A model generated the notes under the pieces. That model worked only from the letters and a program-made list of their open reading frames with translations. It did not search any database and was not told the DNA's origin. DNA of 64,000 bases, from NCBI GenBank assembly GCA_011503125.2, contig WWBZ02000012.1, positions 496,001 to 560,000 on the forward strand, given 5' to 3'. Shown here in pieces: positions 54,110-64,000 of the stretch (positions are counted from its first letter, which is position 1; every line of letters begins with the position of its first letter). A program made the position numbers and the translations under genes. Origin of the DNA: Botryosphaeria dothidea (lineage: Eukaryota > Ascomycota > Dothideomycetes > Botryosphaeriales > Botryosphaeriaceae).

Positions 54110-56078
54110 ACGATGTGTGGCGCAGGTCCCTAGGTGCGTTATAGATCCTATAGATAGCCGGCGCTACGGGCTAAATGTCTTCGTTAGCGGGGAAGACGTA
54201 GGGTACCCGTGCTTTTGTCAGTTCTTGGCTAACGTATTCGTCCTATTCCTCCAAGGAGAAGGTAGCGTTCTTCCACTGAGTCCACTAGCCGCGCCGAATA
54301 CGGCGTCTCCAGTAAATCTGATTTTCCTTGACCCGGTACTGGAAGATCGGCATGTTATACCTGCTCTAGGGAACCTAGTATAGCGTGTCCTTATGCCGTG
54401 TTGCGGTCCCGTAGCGATAGAGTGTCCGTGCCATGTTTCGTAGGTGTTGCCTGTCTTCCTCCTGTTGGGCGCCGCGAGCTTCATCTCGTAGCCAGGCGGC
54501 TATTTCTTCGGCTGTATGGATGGGGGCTTCTCTCCAGGGGTACTATTAGTTATCTTGGTAGAATCGGGAACTAAGCTTCCCGTTATTCATCTAGTATTGC
54601 TGCGTAGGAAGATTTATCCTCGGCGCCGGCGTCCAGGTAATTATAGGCGTTGGGCTGGGCTCTGCGCGTCTTGTGTCTCCATATTGGCTTAGGTGTTCTA
54701 TGATTCGCGAGAGCATAGCTTGGTCCTGCTATTGTTCGGTGCTTCCTGCCTCGCTGGATTCTGGGGTACTATTATAGAGCTCGCCCGTGTCGCTATTAAC
54801 TAGCTCGTCGTTATACGGGAGGTCATCGATCAGGTCGTCGATTTCTAACACTTCCTCGTTACGAGTTGCTAGGTTTAGTTGTCGGGGCTCAGAAGGGTAC
54901 CATCCGGTGGCGTCCTTATCGCTCTTATGGGTTTGGCAGCTATCGTTAAAGCAGGCAGTCCAGCTAAGTGCTGCGTGATTGACTTCTCTACTTATTATGG
55001 ACGCCGAGCGAGGCTCTTCTTCGTCTTGCGCGGTTGTTTCGGCGGCCGCGGCGGTCTTGCTTTTCCCATTCCTTTGTGAACAGCGGTGTCCGGGTTCCTA
55101 TTTAGTAGTGTAGCGAGTGTATAGTCCCTTGCTATAGAGGTCCTTTTCTTCTTGGGTCCATTAGCGTCGACCTCGCTTCCCTTTTTTGCCTTGTTCTCCC
55201 TTTTCGGTAGCGTCGAGTTCCATGGCGTCGCCTCCTTCTTGGGTGTGACGAGGGCGCCTTAATTCGGACGTATTAGTATAAGACCCTTTTTTATCGAACC
55301 ATCTCTCTAAGCGACGCTTGTCCATAAGCACGGCTAACTTAATTATATCGTTAAGAGTCTCCGGTTCTTCGTAGTAGGTCATAGCTTCCTTAATTTCGTC
55401 CTTTAGCCCTTAGTAGTAGAAAGTGCGTAGGGTAAGGTCGGAGTGTCCTTTAGCGGTGTAGGCTGCGTCTTAGAACCTAGCGGTATAGTCCTAGACTATT
55501 CCCTTTTATTTGAGGCTTATAAGGGTACGTATGGCTAAGCGAGTTTCGTCGATACCGCTAAAGGCTCCTTTAAGTTGCTTCGTAAAGTTGCGGTAGTCGC
55601 TGAAGACGACCGTAGTAGTCTCGGACCATAGGTACTAGGGCTTTTCTTAATATTCGCGCTTAAAGGGGCGGAACTACTGCTTAGCCGATCCCCTAAGGTA
55701 GGTGCTTACGTATAGGACTTAGTCGGCGGGGCTGGCGAAGTCGCCTCGGGTGAAGTGGATATAGTCGTCTAACTATATAATAAAAGCTTAGGTCTTTTTT
55801 CGGTCGCCGTAGTAGAGGTCGGGCTTAGGGACCTTAACCTTAGTTGCTAGCGGTGGGCGAGGGACCTAGTTGAGCTAGTTGCGTAGGACTGCGTTTTCGT
55901 TGCGGAGCTCTAAGATTATGTTAAGGAGTTACTCGTTGGTGGGCATGGCCGGGGCTTGATTTCCGGTCTACGTGCCCTATTGTTGTGCTTGTTGTGGCTG
56001 CTATTGCGGACCAGGCGCTTAAGGCGCTTCCGGAGCTGGTCCGTTGCTTTGTACGTCCGCTATGCTGGCCGTAGACAT
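54110..56078 (-). pseudogene. Chromovirus gag
   Basis: Putative start ATG at 56078 (MSTASIADVQ). The gag core has KVPKPDLYYGDRKKT, AKQ.FRPFKREY, YRNFTKQLKGAF and LTLRTFYY.GLKDEI. The open stretch 55382-55161 includes NDIIKLAVLMDKRRLERWF, characteristic of fungal gypsy gag proteins. A canonical CCHC knuckle could not be read with confidence in this decayed frame. Confidence 0.75.
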
Positions 56079-56166
56079 TATGATTAGTAGTGTGGGGTGA
56101 TACTACCTTGTACTTAAGTGTCCCTATCCTCGGAACTGCCCTCCCTTATAAGGATAGTAGTTAAAG

Positions 56167-56934
56167 TATAACGACGGGCCTCTTCTACTAGGCTTCGGAG
56201 TTACCTAGCAGGTTCGGGTAACCGAGGGGTTTACCTTAAATAATAAGAGAAGGGTAAAGGATAGAAATAACGGGTAGAAATCACGTAATAAGTAAGTGCA
56301 CAGTGTGCGAAAGGCTCGTTACCTCTAATAGGGTTATATTGGAACTTTAAGTTAACTACGAAGGTCAAAGTACTATCTAATAAGTATAGTTATATACAAG
56401 TAGGAAAGCTATGACAATCTGGTATGGTGTTTAGATCTTTTCTAATCTAGTAGGTGTTAGATTAGTAGAGATCTAAAGGTGGGTCTTGGATTAGTCCTAA
56501 TCTAAGGTGGGTCCTCACGTGATGCGGGCGCTTAGACTTCTCTCCCGGATCTCGTTTTCTAATCTTGTGAACGGACGCGATAACCACCTTTCTCTTAACC
56601 GCTCCCTATGCCTCTTGTCGGTTTCCCGGGTTCTGCCATCCTAACCGTTCAGCGTTACCGGCGGCCCTTAGTCGCGTTATTCCCCTGCGGGTTCTCTAAC
56701 TCATCGACGCTTCGCTGGTTTCCTTGTGCCTTGTAGGCTTTCCTCCCGTACGGGCCTTAGTCTTAGTAACTAATTCTTTAAGCGCCGACTCCCTTGGGGC
56801 TGACCTTTCCGTACGGGATCTCTTATAGTACGGCTCTGCTAGCCGTGCGGGAACTTAGTCCCTGCGGTGTTTTCTCCCGTGCGGGTTTCCTGCCCTTGGG
56901 GTACTAAAGTCCGTGTGGCCTGGGGTTCGTAACA
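56167..56934 (-). repeat. 5' LTR of the chromovirus (768 bp)
   Basis: Partner of 48585-49352. Together with the left copy it gives the 5-bp target duplication. Carries somewhat fewer RIP-type changes at compared sites (for example CACAGTGTG where the left copy has CATAGTATG). Confidence 0.92.
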
Positions 56935-59900
56935 GGCATTAGAGCCGCCAGCCCTACCCTAGTTCCCACCCCTTCAGGGAGCAGATAGATAACTACGTTA
57001 CGATAACTAGTCTAAGGCGGAAATCCTTACCAACTAGTTCTTCTCCCCTCCTAGGGCCACCGACCTCTTAGATCTAGATAGGTATATATACCTAGAGCTA
57101 GTAGAGATCCCCTAAGGCGTTACCGAAGAGTAGGTCCTCCATACTATTAAGAAGCTTCCCCTAGACAAGGCACTAGGCCTAGACAAGATTATTAATAGGT
57201 TCCTAAAGCAATACGCTGAGACACTAAGGGGACCCCTTACCAGGCTCTTCCAGGGATGCCTCGTACTTAGATACTACCCTAGGCAGTTTAAAAGCTCTAT
57301 TACCGTAGTTCTAAGGAAACTATAGAGGGATAACTATACTAAAGCTAAGTTATTTAGACTAATTACTTTACTTAATACGCTAGAAAAGCTACTTAAGAGG
57401 ATTATAGTAGATCGAATCTCCTAGGCGACTAAAGCCTATAAACTACTTCCCGATATATAGATAGGAGCTAGGAGAAATAGGTTAGTAGTAGTAGCTCTCG
57501 ACCTACTTACGGAATAGATCTATACTATCTAGGCGTAAGATCCGGGGCTGGTAGCCTTAGTCCTTAGCCTAGATATCTTAGGGGTATACGATTATATATC
57601 CTATAAGAGACTCCTCTATAATATAAGGATGGCGAGGCTCCCCGAATAGGTAGAAAGATTCACGTACTCCTTCCTACAGGACCGGACCACTTAGCTATCT
57701 TTTAGAGACTTTACTAGCCCGCTAATCCAGACCTTAACCGGGATTCCCTAGGGATCCTCCCTATCCCTAATCCTCTACCTATTCTTTACCTCTAATCTAC
57801 TTATATAGCTACGTAGGGGTAATACCTTCTCCCTTAGATTCGTCGACGATACTAATATCCTAGCCTTTAGTAGATCTATAGAATAAAACTATAGGATACT
57901 AGAGGGAGTATACTAAGTTTACGAGTACTAGGTAGCTACCTACGGGTTAGCGTTCTCGCTAGATAAGTACTACCTTATCTACTTTATAAGAAAGCCGAGG
58001 AGATTTAATATGGTAGTAGATATCCGCATCCCTAGATTTGCTGGACACTTAGAGCCTACGATAAAGATCCTAGGAATCCACGTAGATAACAAGCTTAGAT
58101 AGGGACCCTATATTAGGGAAATAGGAGCTAAGGTAATTAAATAGTGTATATCTCTCTCCCGACTCGCAGCATCCACCTAGGGAGCCTTATTTACTAAAGC
58201 CCGCTATATCTATACGGCCGTAGTAAGGCTAGCCCTTACTTATAGCTGTGGAGTATAGTATACCCCGGAGGGGACTTTAGGGTGAAGGAAAATAGCCATC
58301 TAGCCACTATAGAAGATCTAAAACTAGTGCCTACGCACTATCTTAGGAGCGTATAAGTTAACTAGTATATAAACCTTAGAGTATAAGACGGGGATTCCCC
58401 TACTCTTATTATACCTAGATAAACTAGCACTAGCCTAAACTATTAGAGCTAGAGATGGCCTAGTTATAGTAGTAGTAGAGGAAACTTACTAGAGTATTAA
58501 ATAAATAGCTAGGGCTACTCTAAGTGCTAGAGGTGCCGCTAGCCTAGCTAGGAGATCCCTACTTAGGAAAAAGGTAAACTCCCTCTTTTACTACTGCCCC
58601 CCTACCTACTAGAGCCTCCTAGAGCGAATAAGACTACGTATAATATATAGGAACAAGTAGAAGGAGAGATAGATAAAGTTTACTAGCTAAGGAAGGCAAG
58701 GTAAGCTAGTAGCCTAAAGTACACAGTAGAACCCAAAAATTAGACAAATCTACAGCGAACTACCTAAGCTATAGAGTATACTCGCTACTCTACTACGTAT
58801 AGAGTATATTAGACTAGAGGACTTTCTCTCTAGGCGCAAGGTGCCAGGGTACCTTAGCCCTGCCTGCCTATACGGCTAGCATAGATAAACCCTAAAGTAT
58901 ATCCTCCTCTTCTACCCCGACTTCTAATAGGGTAGAGTATAGATACTCTAAAAGGCAGGAACTACGGACTACTATTCTCTCCTCTTAACGAAGAAGGGGA
59001 TTAAAGCAGCGATAGACTAGTTCTTACGCCTAGGGCTACTTAAGTAATTTAGCCTAGTAAGAGAACTAATCTAGAAGGGTAACTAGAAAGAGGAACTAGG
59101 AGGACTACTAGGACTATTAGGACTACTAGGACCCGGATAACTACGAGGATAAGGACTAAAGGAATAGGTCTAGTAGGTAAATATAGGGCTGCCATAGTAG
59201 CCGCTACCGGTAAGAAGGAAAAATAGAACTAGTATAGGATAGTATACCTAGAGAGAGAGGAGGGGTTTTACCAGGCGAAAAGGTTTTCCCCCTCGTATAA
59301 AATAATAATAGATAGCTAGCCCCGTATAGACCCGTAAGGGAGCTATATCGGGAAGAAATAAATTTATCTATTTATCTATAAATATAAATAGCTAACTTTC
59401 TAGTATTATTTAGATAGTTAAGAACTCTTCTAGTAAAGTACGAGATTCGTAAAGATAGATTTACAAGATACTTAGATAGCTTTATATAAGTAAATATAAT
59501 ATTAGGCCTAGTGCTAGTTATAATAAATTATAATGATCTAACTTTGCTTTAATAGTTATATACTTCTTACGGAGTCGTGTTACGGCATAGCTAGCAACGA
59601 GTAGTAGGAAAGTTAGAATCTTATACGACTTACCGCCCACGTAACACCTACGCTAACCCGGCTCGGCCCCCGAACTTGCCGACCTAACGCACTAAGCCCC
59701 TTTAGGAATCCTAATTACTCTAATTACCTTAATTACCTAGAATAACTACTACTAATTATACTAATTACCTCTTATATATAGACTATACTTATTTATAGTA
59801 GATAGGACCTCCGTAGTTAATTCTAATTATTGCTTAATATCTATCTTATTTTATTAGATTTAAGAGTAAAGAGTTATAAGGTTAGAAAAGAGAGTAGATT

Positions 59901-60198
59901 CTATCTATCTTCTAAGAGGGAGGTCGGTAGACTTACTTATATATATAAAAGAGTATTTAAATAATCGAGGAGAATAGTGTTATAAACGTAGCTTGCTTAG
60001 ACCCCTTACCTCTCGTTTACCTTCGTTAATTTAAAATCTAGATCTAGACTTACCTGCTTATAAATTAGGAAGCTAGTATTTTAGTTCGTTCTTTATATAT
60101 ATAAAGCTCGCCCCTCTACTTTGTAGTTAGTTCTTTAGTCTAGTAATAAGTATTCCTCGCGTATAACTTGGTACGCCTTAAATTAGACCTTGCTTACC

Positions 60199-60226
60199 TC
60201 CCTCGTCCCTCGTCCCTCGTCCCTCG
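60199..60226 (+). repeat. Short tandem repeat (about four copies of CTCGTCC)
   Basis: Four near-perfect 7-bp copies (CTCGTCC...) between the second gypsy 5' LTR and gag. Confidence 0.6.
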
Positions 60227-60407
60227 TCTTTCGCACCTTATACCCTCGCCCTTTAAACTACACCCTTATACTTCGGTATTACTTTACCCCTACTACCTTT
60301 ACCGGCTTCGTTATCTCGTCTCTCCGCCCTCTAAGGTCCGTTTATTATATTTTACTAGACTCTTATCTAGTAGGCCTAAAGCTCTCGTCCAAGCCCAAGA
60401 CTATAGC

Positions 60408-61570
60408 CTTCGAAATGGGAAACGACCCGCCTCCCGACCCTTAGGAGACGCTTTTCTAAATCCTCGATTAAGTCCCTGTTCCTATTAATGCTCGTCCTAC
60501 CTTCCCTAAAGATATCCCGGTTTCCCTACGCGTTACCCTTAGCCAGGCGTACGCTAGAGGAAGATAATCCTACCTAAGATCCGATATCGATTTACTAGTT
60601 ATCCCTAAGAATGCTACGAACGCCTAAGTTGCTTGCATCTTTTACTACTACGGTTTCGGCCAAGATAAAGCCTTCGCCCGACTCTAACTACTAGCCCCGA
60701 ACCTCCCTACTAACACTCCGGCTACTACGTCTACAGTATCTTCTTTAGAAACTCCTACTCCTCGTCCCCGCATCCCTAAGGTATCGGATCTAGAACCCTT
60801 TAAAGGAGAACGCACTCGGTTCCAGAACTTCGCCACGCAACTTCAACTTAAATTTGCCTCGGACCCATCTACCTTTACAACGGATACAGCTAAGATTACC
60901 TACGCTAGTTTATATCTTCGCGATACGGCTTACACCTAGTTTACCCCTTACGTCTCTGCTTCGAACGGCTCTATAGAATTCGACAACTATAAGTTCTTCT
61001 ACCAAGCTCTTAAGACCGCATTCGACGATCCTAACGCTTACGCAACGGCCGAACGATCCCTCCTCGCACTTAAATAAGACAAGTCCTGCTCGGCTTACTA
61101 CTTACGGTTCCTCTCGCTTATCACGACCCTCGGTTAGAAAGAAAACGTAGTTAAGATCTACTACTTCCGCCTTGGCCTTAAGGAGAATCTTAAGGACCTT
61201 CTTATTAGACGTTCTATGCTAATAGAATTCGGAAAATTCGCTGAAACCTGCATTGCGTTAGATAACTAACTCTATGCTCGAATAATTAAGAAAAAGATGC
61301 CCGTAACTCGTATCCCTACCTCGACTCCTCTCTTTATACCAACTACTCCCCAACCTTCGTCTCCCACGCTAACCTCGATTCCTTAAGGTAAACCTATAGA
61401 ACTAGATGCTACCGCTCGAAAGGCTTACCGGAAAGCTAATAACCTCTACGCCTACTATGGTAACCCTAACTATTAGGTTAAAGAGTACCCTAAAGCTAAA
61501 GCTAAGGGGCTTAAACTCAACACGACTTCGCATACACCTACGTTACTAACTACCCTAAATTAACCGATAA
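60408..61570 (+). pseudogene. Gag of the second gypsy element
   Basis: Plus-strand frame with TAG stops. EPFKGERTRFQNFATQLQLK, AKITYASLYLRDTAY, YKFFYQALKTAFDDPNAYAT, SAYYLRFLSLITTLG, YYFRLGLKENLKDLL, and a decayed CCHC knuckle YAYYGNPNY.VKEYPKAKA in which the Cys codons have become Tyr (G-to-A changes). Confidence 0.75.
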
Positions 61571-62449
61571 TACCTCCTACAGCGTTAGTTCTCTACGTAT
61601 TAAAAAACGTAGAAGGCTAGGTAGCCCCCGGCACCTACCTAGCCCTTATCCGATCTCTACTTCGAATTAGTTTTCTATTCTTACTTCCCTCGCGTCTTCA
61701 AATCTTAGAATACTCTCGTTTTTATCTTTAGAACCCCGTATCCTATAGCCCCGTGCTATAGATCTTGGGAAACGTCCGCTCCTTATCCTTAAATTAGTAG
61801 TTAATAATAAAATCGAAACTTCGGCTATGTTAGACTCTAGTACCTCGTCCCTTTTTATAGATAATGCCTTTATTACATTCTATTCGATCCCTACACGCTA
61901 AAAACCCTAAGCTAAATCCCTCGAACTCGCGGACGGATCTATCGCCGGACGAATTACCTACGAGGCCGACCTTTAACTTAATATTAATTAGCATTAAGAA
62001 CTCGTTACCTTCTAAGTAACTAAGCTCGGTTAATACTTAATTATCCTAGGAAAACCCTAGCTAGAACGATATAATCCATACGTCCTATAGTTAAAAAACA
62101 CGATTACCTTCGCCTTCCCTTTTTACTAAGCAAATTGCTTACCTACTCGCCAACCTATAACTACGCTTTCCCCCTCGCCTCCTAATTCGCCTTCGATCTC
62201 TTACGCTACTATATCCTACGCCGCCCTTACTCGTTACGTCCAACGAGATAAGACTAGAATATACGCCGTATTAATTAAGGAGATCTAAGAACACCTTAAT
62301 AACCTTAAGAAAACGGAACAACAAACCCCGGAATAAGAACTCGAAACCCTCCGCTCACGAATCCCCGCTCGATTCTACTATCTTCTTCCCTTCTTTACGA
62401 AGAAAGAGACCGATAGGCTTCCCCCACATCGATATATTAATTATAAGAT

Positions 62450-63740
62450 TTTATTAGAAGAGGGCAAGAAACCCCCATTCGGTCCTCTCTACTTAATGTC
62501 CGATTTAGAGCTTAAGGCTCTACGTGAATACCTTGATAAAAACCTTAAGAAAGGTTTTATTCGGCCCTTATCCTTATCCTCTACGTCCTCTATTCTCTTT
62601 ATTAAGAAGCTAGGTAGCGGCCTTCGTTTTTGCGTGGATTATCGCGAACTAAATAGTATTACGAAAAAGAACCGTTATCTACTCCCCTTAGTCAACGAGA
62701 CTCTCCGTTAACTTTAGGGCTCTCGCATTTTTACTCGACTCGACCTTCGCGGTGCTTATAACCTTATCCGGATTAAGGAAGGCTCCGAATACTTAACCGC
62801 CTTTAGGACTCGCTATAGCCTATACGAATACCTTATTATACCCTTTAGCCTTACGAATACGCCTACTACCTGCCAATAATTCGTTAACGATACGCTACGT
62901 GAATATCTTGACCGCTAGTACGTCGTCTATCTAGATAATATCCTTATCTACTCGGAAACTAAGGAGAAGCACTACGAACACGTCCGATTAGTCCTCGAAA
63001 AGCTTCGTAAAGCAGGCTTATACGTTAAAGGCGAAAAATATAACTTCTATACGACTTCGACTACGTTCCTTAGCTTCGTTATCTCCCTAGACGGTATCTC
63101 TATAGACCTAGCTAAGGTAGCCGCCGTAAAAGACTAGGAGATTCCCCGCTTAGTTAAAGATCTTTAATCGTTCCTTGGCTTTGCAAACTTTTACCGACGA
63201 TTTATTAAAGAATACTCTCGAAAAGCTAGAGCCCTCTTTAGGCTCCTAGCTAAGAATATTCGTTTTACTTAGGGAAAAGAACAGGATAAGGTATTTACTT
63301 ATCTTAAGGAAGCCTTCTACTCTTATCTAATCCTCCGACACTTTAACCCCCAACTCGAAACTATCCTTAAAACCGACTTATCCGACTTTATTATCTCCGC
63401 AATTTTATCCTAATAGGTAACCTACGAGGATGGCAGAAGAATCCTACATCCTATCGCCTACTACTCTCGGAAAATAACCCCCGCAGAGTAGAACTATAGT
63501 ATTGAAGATAAGGAACTCTTAGCTATTGTGGAAGTCCTAAAGGAATACCGTTCCCTCGTTATTAACCTCTCCTCGCCACTCCTAGTTCTTATAGATTACT
63601 CGAATTTAACTAGCTTTGCCTCTAAGCAAATTCTAAACCGTCGGCAAGCACGCTGGGCAATTAAACTCTTAGAACTCGACTTTAAGATCGTCTACCGCCT
63701 AGGAACTAAGAATTAACGCGCGGATGCGTTAATAAGACGG
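62450..63740 (+). pseudogene. Reverse transcriptase and RNase H of the second gypsy element
   Basis: [89 protein letters not shown] (YxDD box altered to YLDN, about 62925-62945), FLGFANFYRRFIKEY. RNase H: ETILKTDLSDFIISAILS, HPIAYYSRKITPAEYNY, DKELLAIVEVLKEYRS, NRRQARWAIKLLELDFKIVY. TAG codons interrupt repeatedly. Confidence 0.88.
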
Positions 63741-64000
63741 TTAGAAGACCTCCCTGCTCGAGAGGGGCGCCTACCCCCTACTACGATCCTTACCTCTAAA
63801 AAATTCGAAATTTCGACCCTTATTTCTACTCGACATTTAATCGCTAGACTAGAACCGTCTCTGGCTAGTAATATTCGCTTAGTACTCGATAAGGATACTC
63901 TTGGACAAGAGATCCTTACTTTACTCGATACCTACGCACTTCGACATTCTAAGGTAGATTTAGGCGCATATTCTAAGGATAACGATAGTCTATTACTAGT

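Larger units (their letters stand above)
48585..56934 (-). mobile_element. Complete Ty3/gypsy chromovirus (8350 bp), nested in the LINE
   Basis: Two 768-bp LTRs bracket gag-pol on the minus strand. The target duplication is GGTAT (48580-48584) and GGCAT (56935-56939), differing by one C-to-T in a CpA context. The polypurine tract AAGGAGGGGGGTAG (minus strand, 49353-49366) abuts the 3' LTR. Order on the minus strand: gag, protease, RT, RNase H, integrase, chromodomain, then an antisense ORF before the 3' LTR. Numerous TAG codons make it non-functional, but several 60-217-codon stretches remain open. Confidence 0.92.
45885..59374 (+). mobile_element. LINE (Tad1/I-like non-LTR retrotransposon), RIP-mutated, split by a gypsy element
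   Basis: Flanked by the 16-bp target duplication TCTATAAATATAAATA (45869-45884 and 59375-59390), with an A/T-rich AAATAAATTTATCT tail before the right copy. About 5.1 kb without the nested element. ORF1 begins ATG 45888, Pro-rich then a gag-like part ending in CCHC knuckles (CFKY..DYSYI, CPKEKT; about 46940-47060). ORF2 starts near 47430 with an APE-type endonuclease (HILLGDFNLHHPI, 47850-47890; STLDLIFT). It resumes after 56939 with reverse transcriptase (GSSLSLILYLFFTSNLL; FVDDTNILAFS near 57840-57880) and the C-terminal LGAYKLTSI..LEYKTGIPLL (58345-58400). Former Gln and Trp codons are now TAG throughout, except in the first 300 bp. No functional ORF remains. Confidence 0.85.
44950..59577 (-). 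mobile_element. Ty1/copia element, minus strand, interrupted by nested elements
   Basis: Left boundary is its 3' LTR (44950-45085) inside the last ankyrin repeat. Inside, the minus strand reads as a decayed copia RNase H end: IIADGLIKALPK near 45425-45465, and SSTEAKLLALLE, RRSH..GLLFMLFNAPID (about 45690-45815). The interrupted sequence resumes beyond the LINE at 59391, where the minus strand reads SYFTRRVLNYLNNTRKLAI, the RT/RNase H connection typical of copia. The rest of the element is either lost or beyond the second gypsy element. Many in-frame TAG/TAA codons. Confidence 0.72.
59578..64000 (+). mobile_element. Second Ty3/gypsy element, plus strand, cut by the window end
   Basis: Begins TGTTACGGCATAGC at 59578. 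The 5' LTR probably ends near 60165, but its boundary is not sharp. Internal order: gag about 60408-61570, protease-like region about 61800-62080, RT 62450-63150, RNase H 63360-63740, start of the integrase region after 63760. The element is inserted in the copia remnant; the right end and 3' LTR lie outside. Confidence 0.85.

Overview
The window is nuclear DNA of a filamentous ascomycete (Pezizomycotina). The genes have short GT..AG introns with CTRAY-type branch sites, and the families are typically fungal (Spp2, MYST acetyltransferase EsaA/Esa1, NpgA-like phosphopantetheinyl transferase, sugar porters, a CYP504-like P450, a NACHT/ankyrin NLR). The transposons carry mutations that look like repeat-induced point mutation (RIP). 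I cannot fix the class or genus from the sequence.

Region 1 (1-38.0 kb) is ordinary gene space. In order it holds folylpolyglutamate synthase (3' part), a tRNA-Leu(CAG) with an extraordinary second intron, phosphoserine aminotransferase, thiamine pyrophosphokinase, an acidic hypothetical protein, a type II membrane glycosyltransferase-like protein, a secreted GMC oxidoreductase, a 4.4-kb gene-free stretch, the splicing factor Spp2, riboflavin kinase (with an apparent 1-nt frameshift), a secreted kexin-repeat peptide precursor, a 4'-phosphopantetheinyl transferase, two sugar transporters around a small membrane protein, a CYP504-like P450, and the divergent pair esa1/rex4. Most are housekeeping genes (folate, serine, thiamine, flavin, splicing, chromatin, rRNA processing). 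The kexin-repeat precursor, GMC enzyme, P450 and transporters are the accessory part. I saw no coherent secondary-metabolite cluster.

Region 2 (38.0-45.0 kb) is the edge of the gene space. It starts with a 5'-truncated remnant of a conserved membrane-protein gene and a short AT-rich relic. A large NLR-type gene follows (alpha/beta-hydrolase, NACHT, ankyrin repeats) that has been hit by at least six independent retroelements. Four are LTR-only insertions of about 150-170 bp, each with a 5-bp target duplication. One is a 5'-truncated LINE with a 14-bp duplication, itself inside one of those LTRs. A copia element ends the gene. Three of the four LTR insertions, if removed together with one target copy, leave the reading frame continuous.

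Region 3 (45-64 kb) is a nested transposon block with no host gene. A minus-strand copia element (LTR at 44950-45085) is interrupted at 45885-59374 by a plus-strand LINE with a 16-bp target duplication. That LINE is interrupted at 48585-56934 by a complete 8.35-kb minus-strand Ty3/gypsy chromovirus with 768-bp LTRs and a 5-bp duplication. A second, plus-strand Ty3/gypsy element starts at about 59578 and runs off the window. Coding domains are recognisable but full of in-frame TAG codons at former Gln/Trp positions, the expected result of CpA-to-TpA RIP. The chromovirus also carries an antisense accessory ORF between pol and its 3' LTR.

All splice junctions and boundaries were read by eye from consensus signals and frame continuity. 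No database search was possible.
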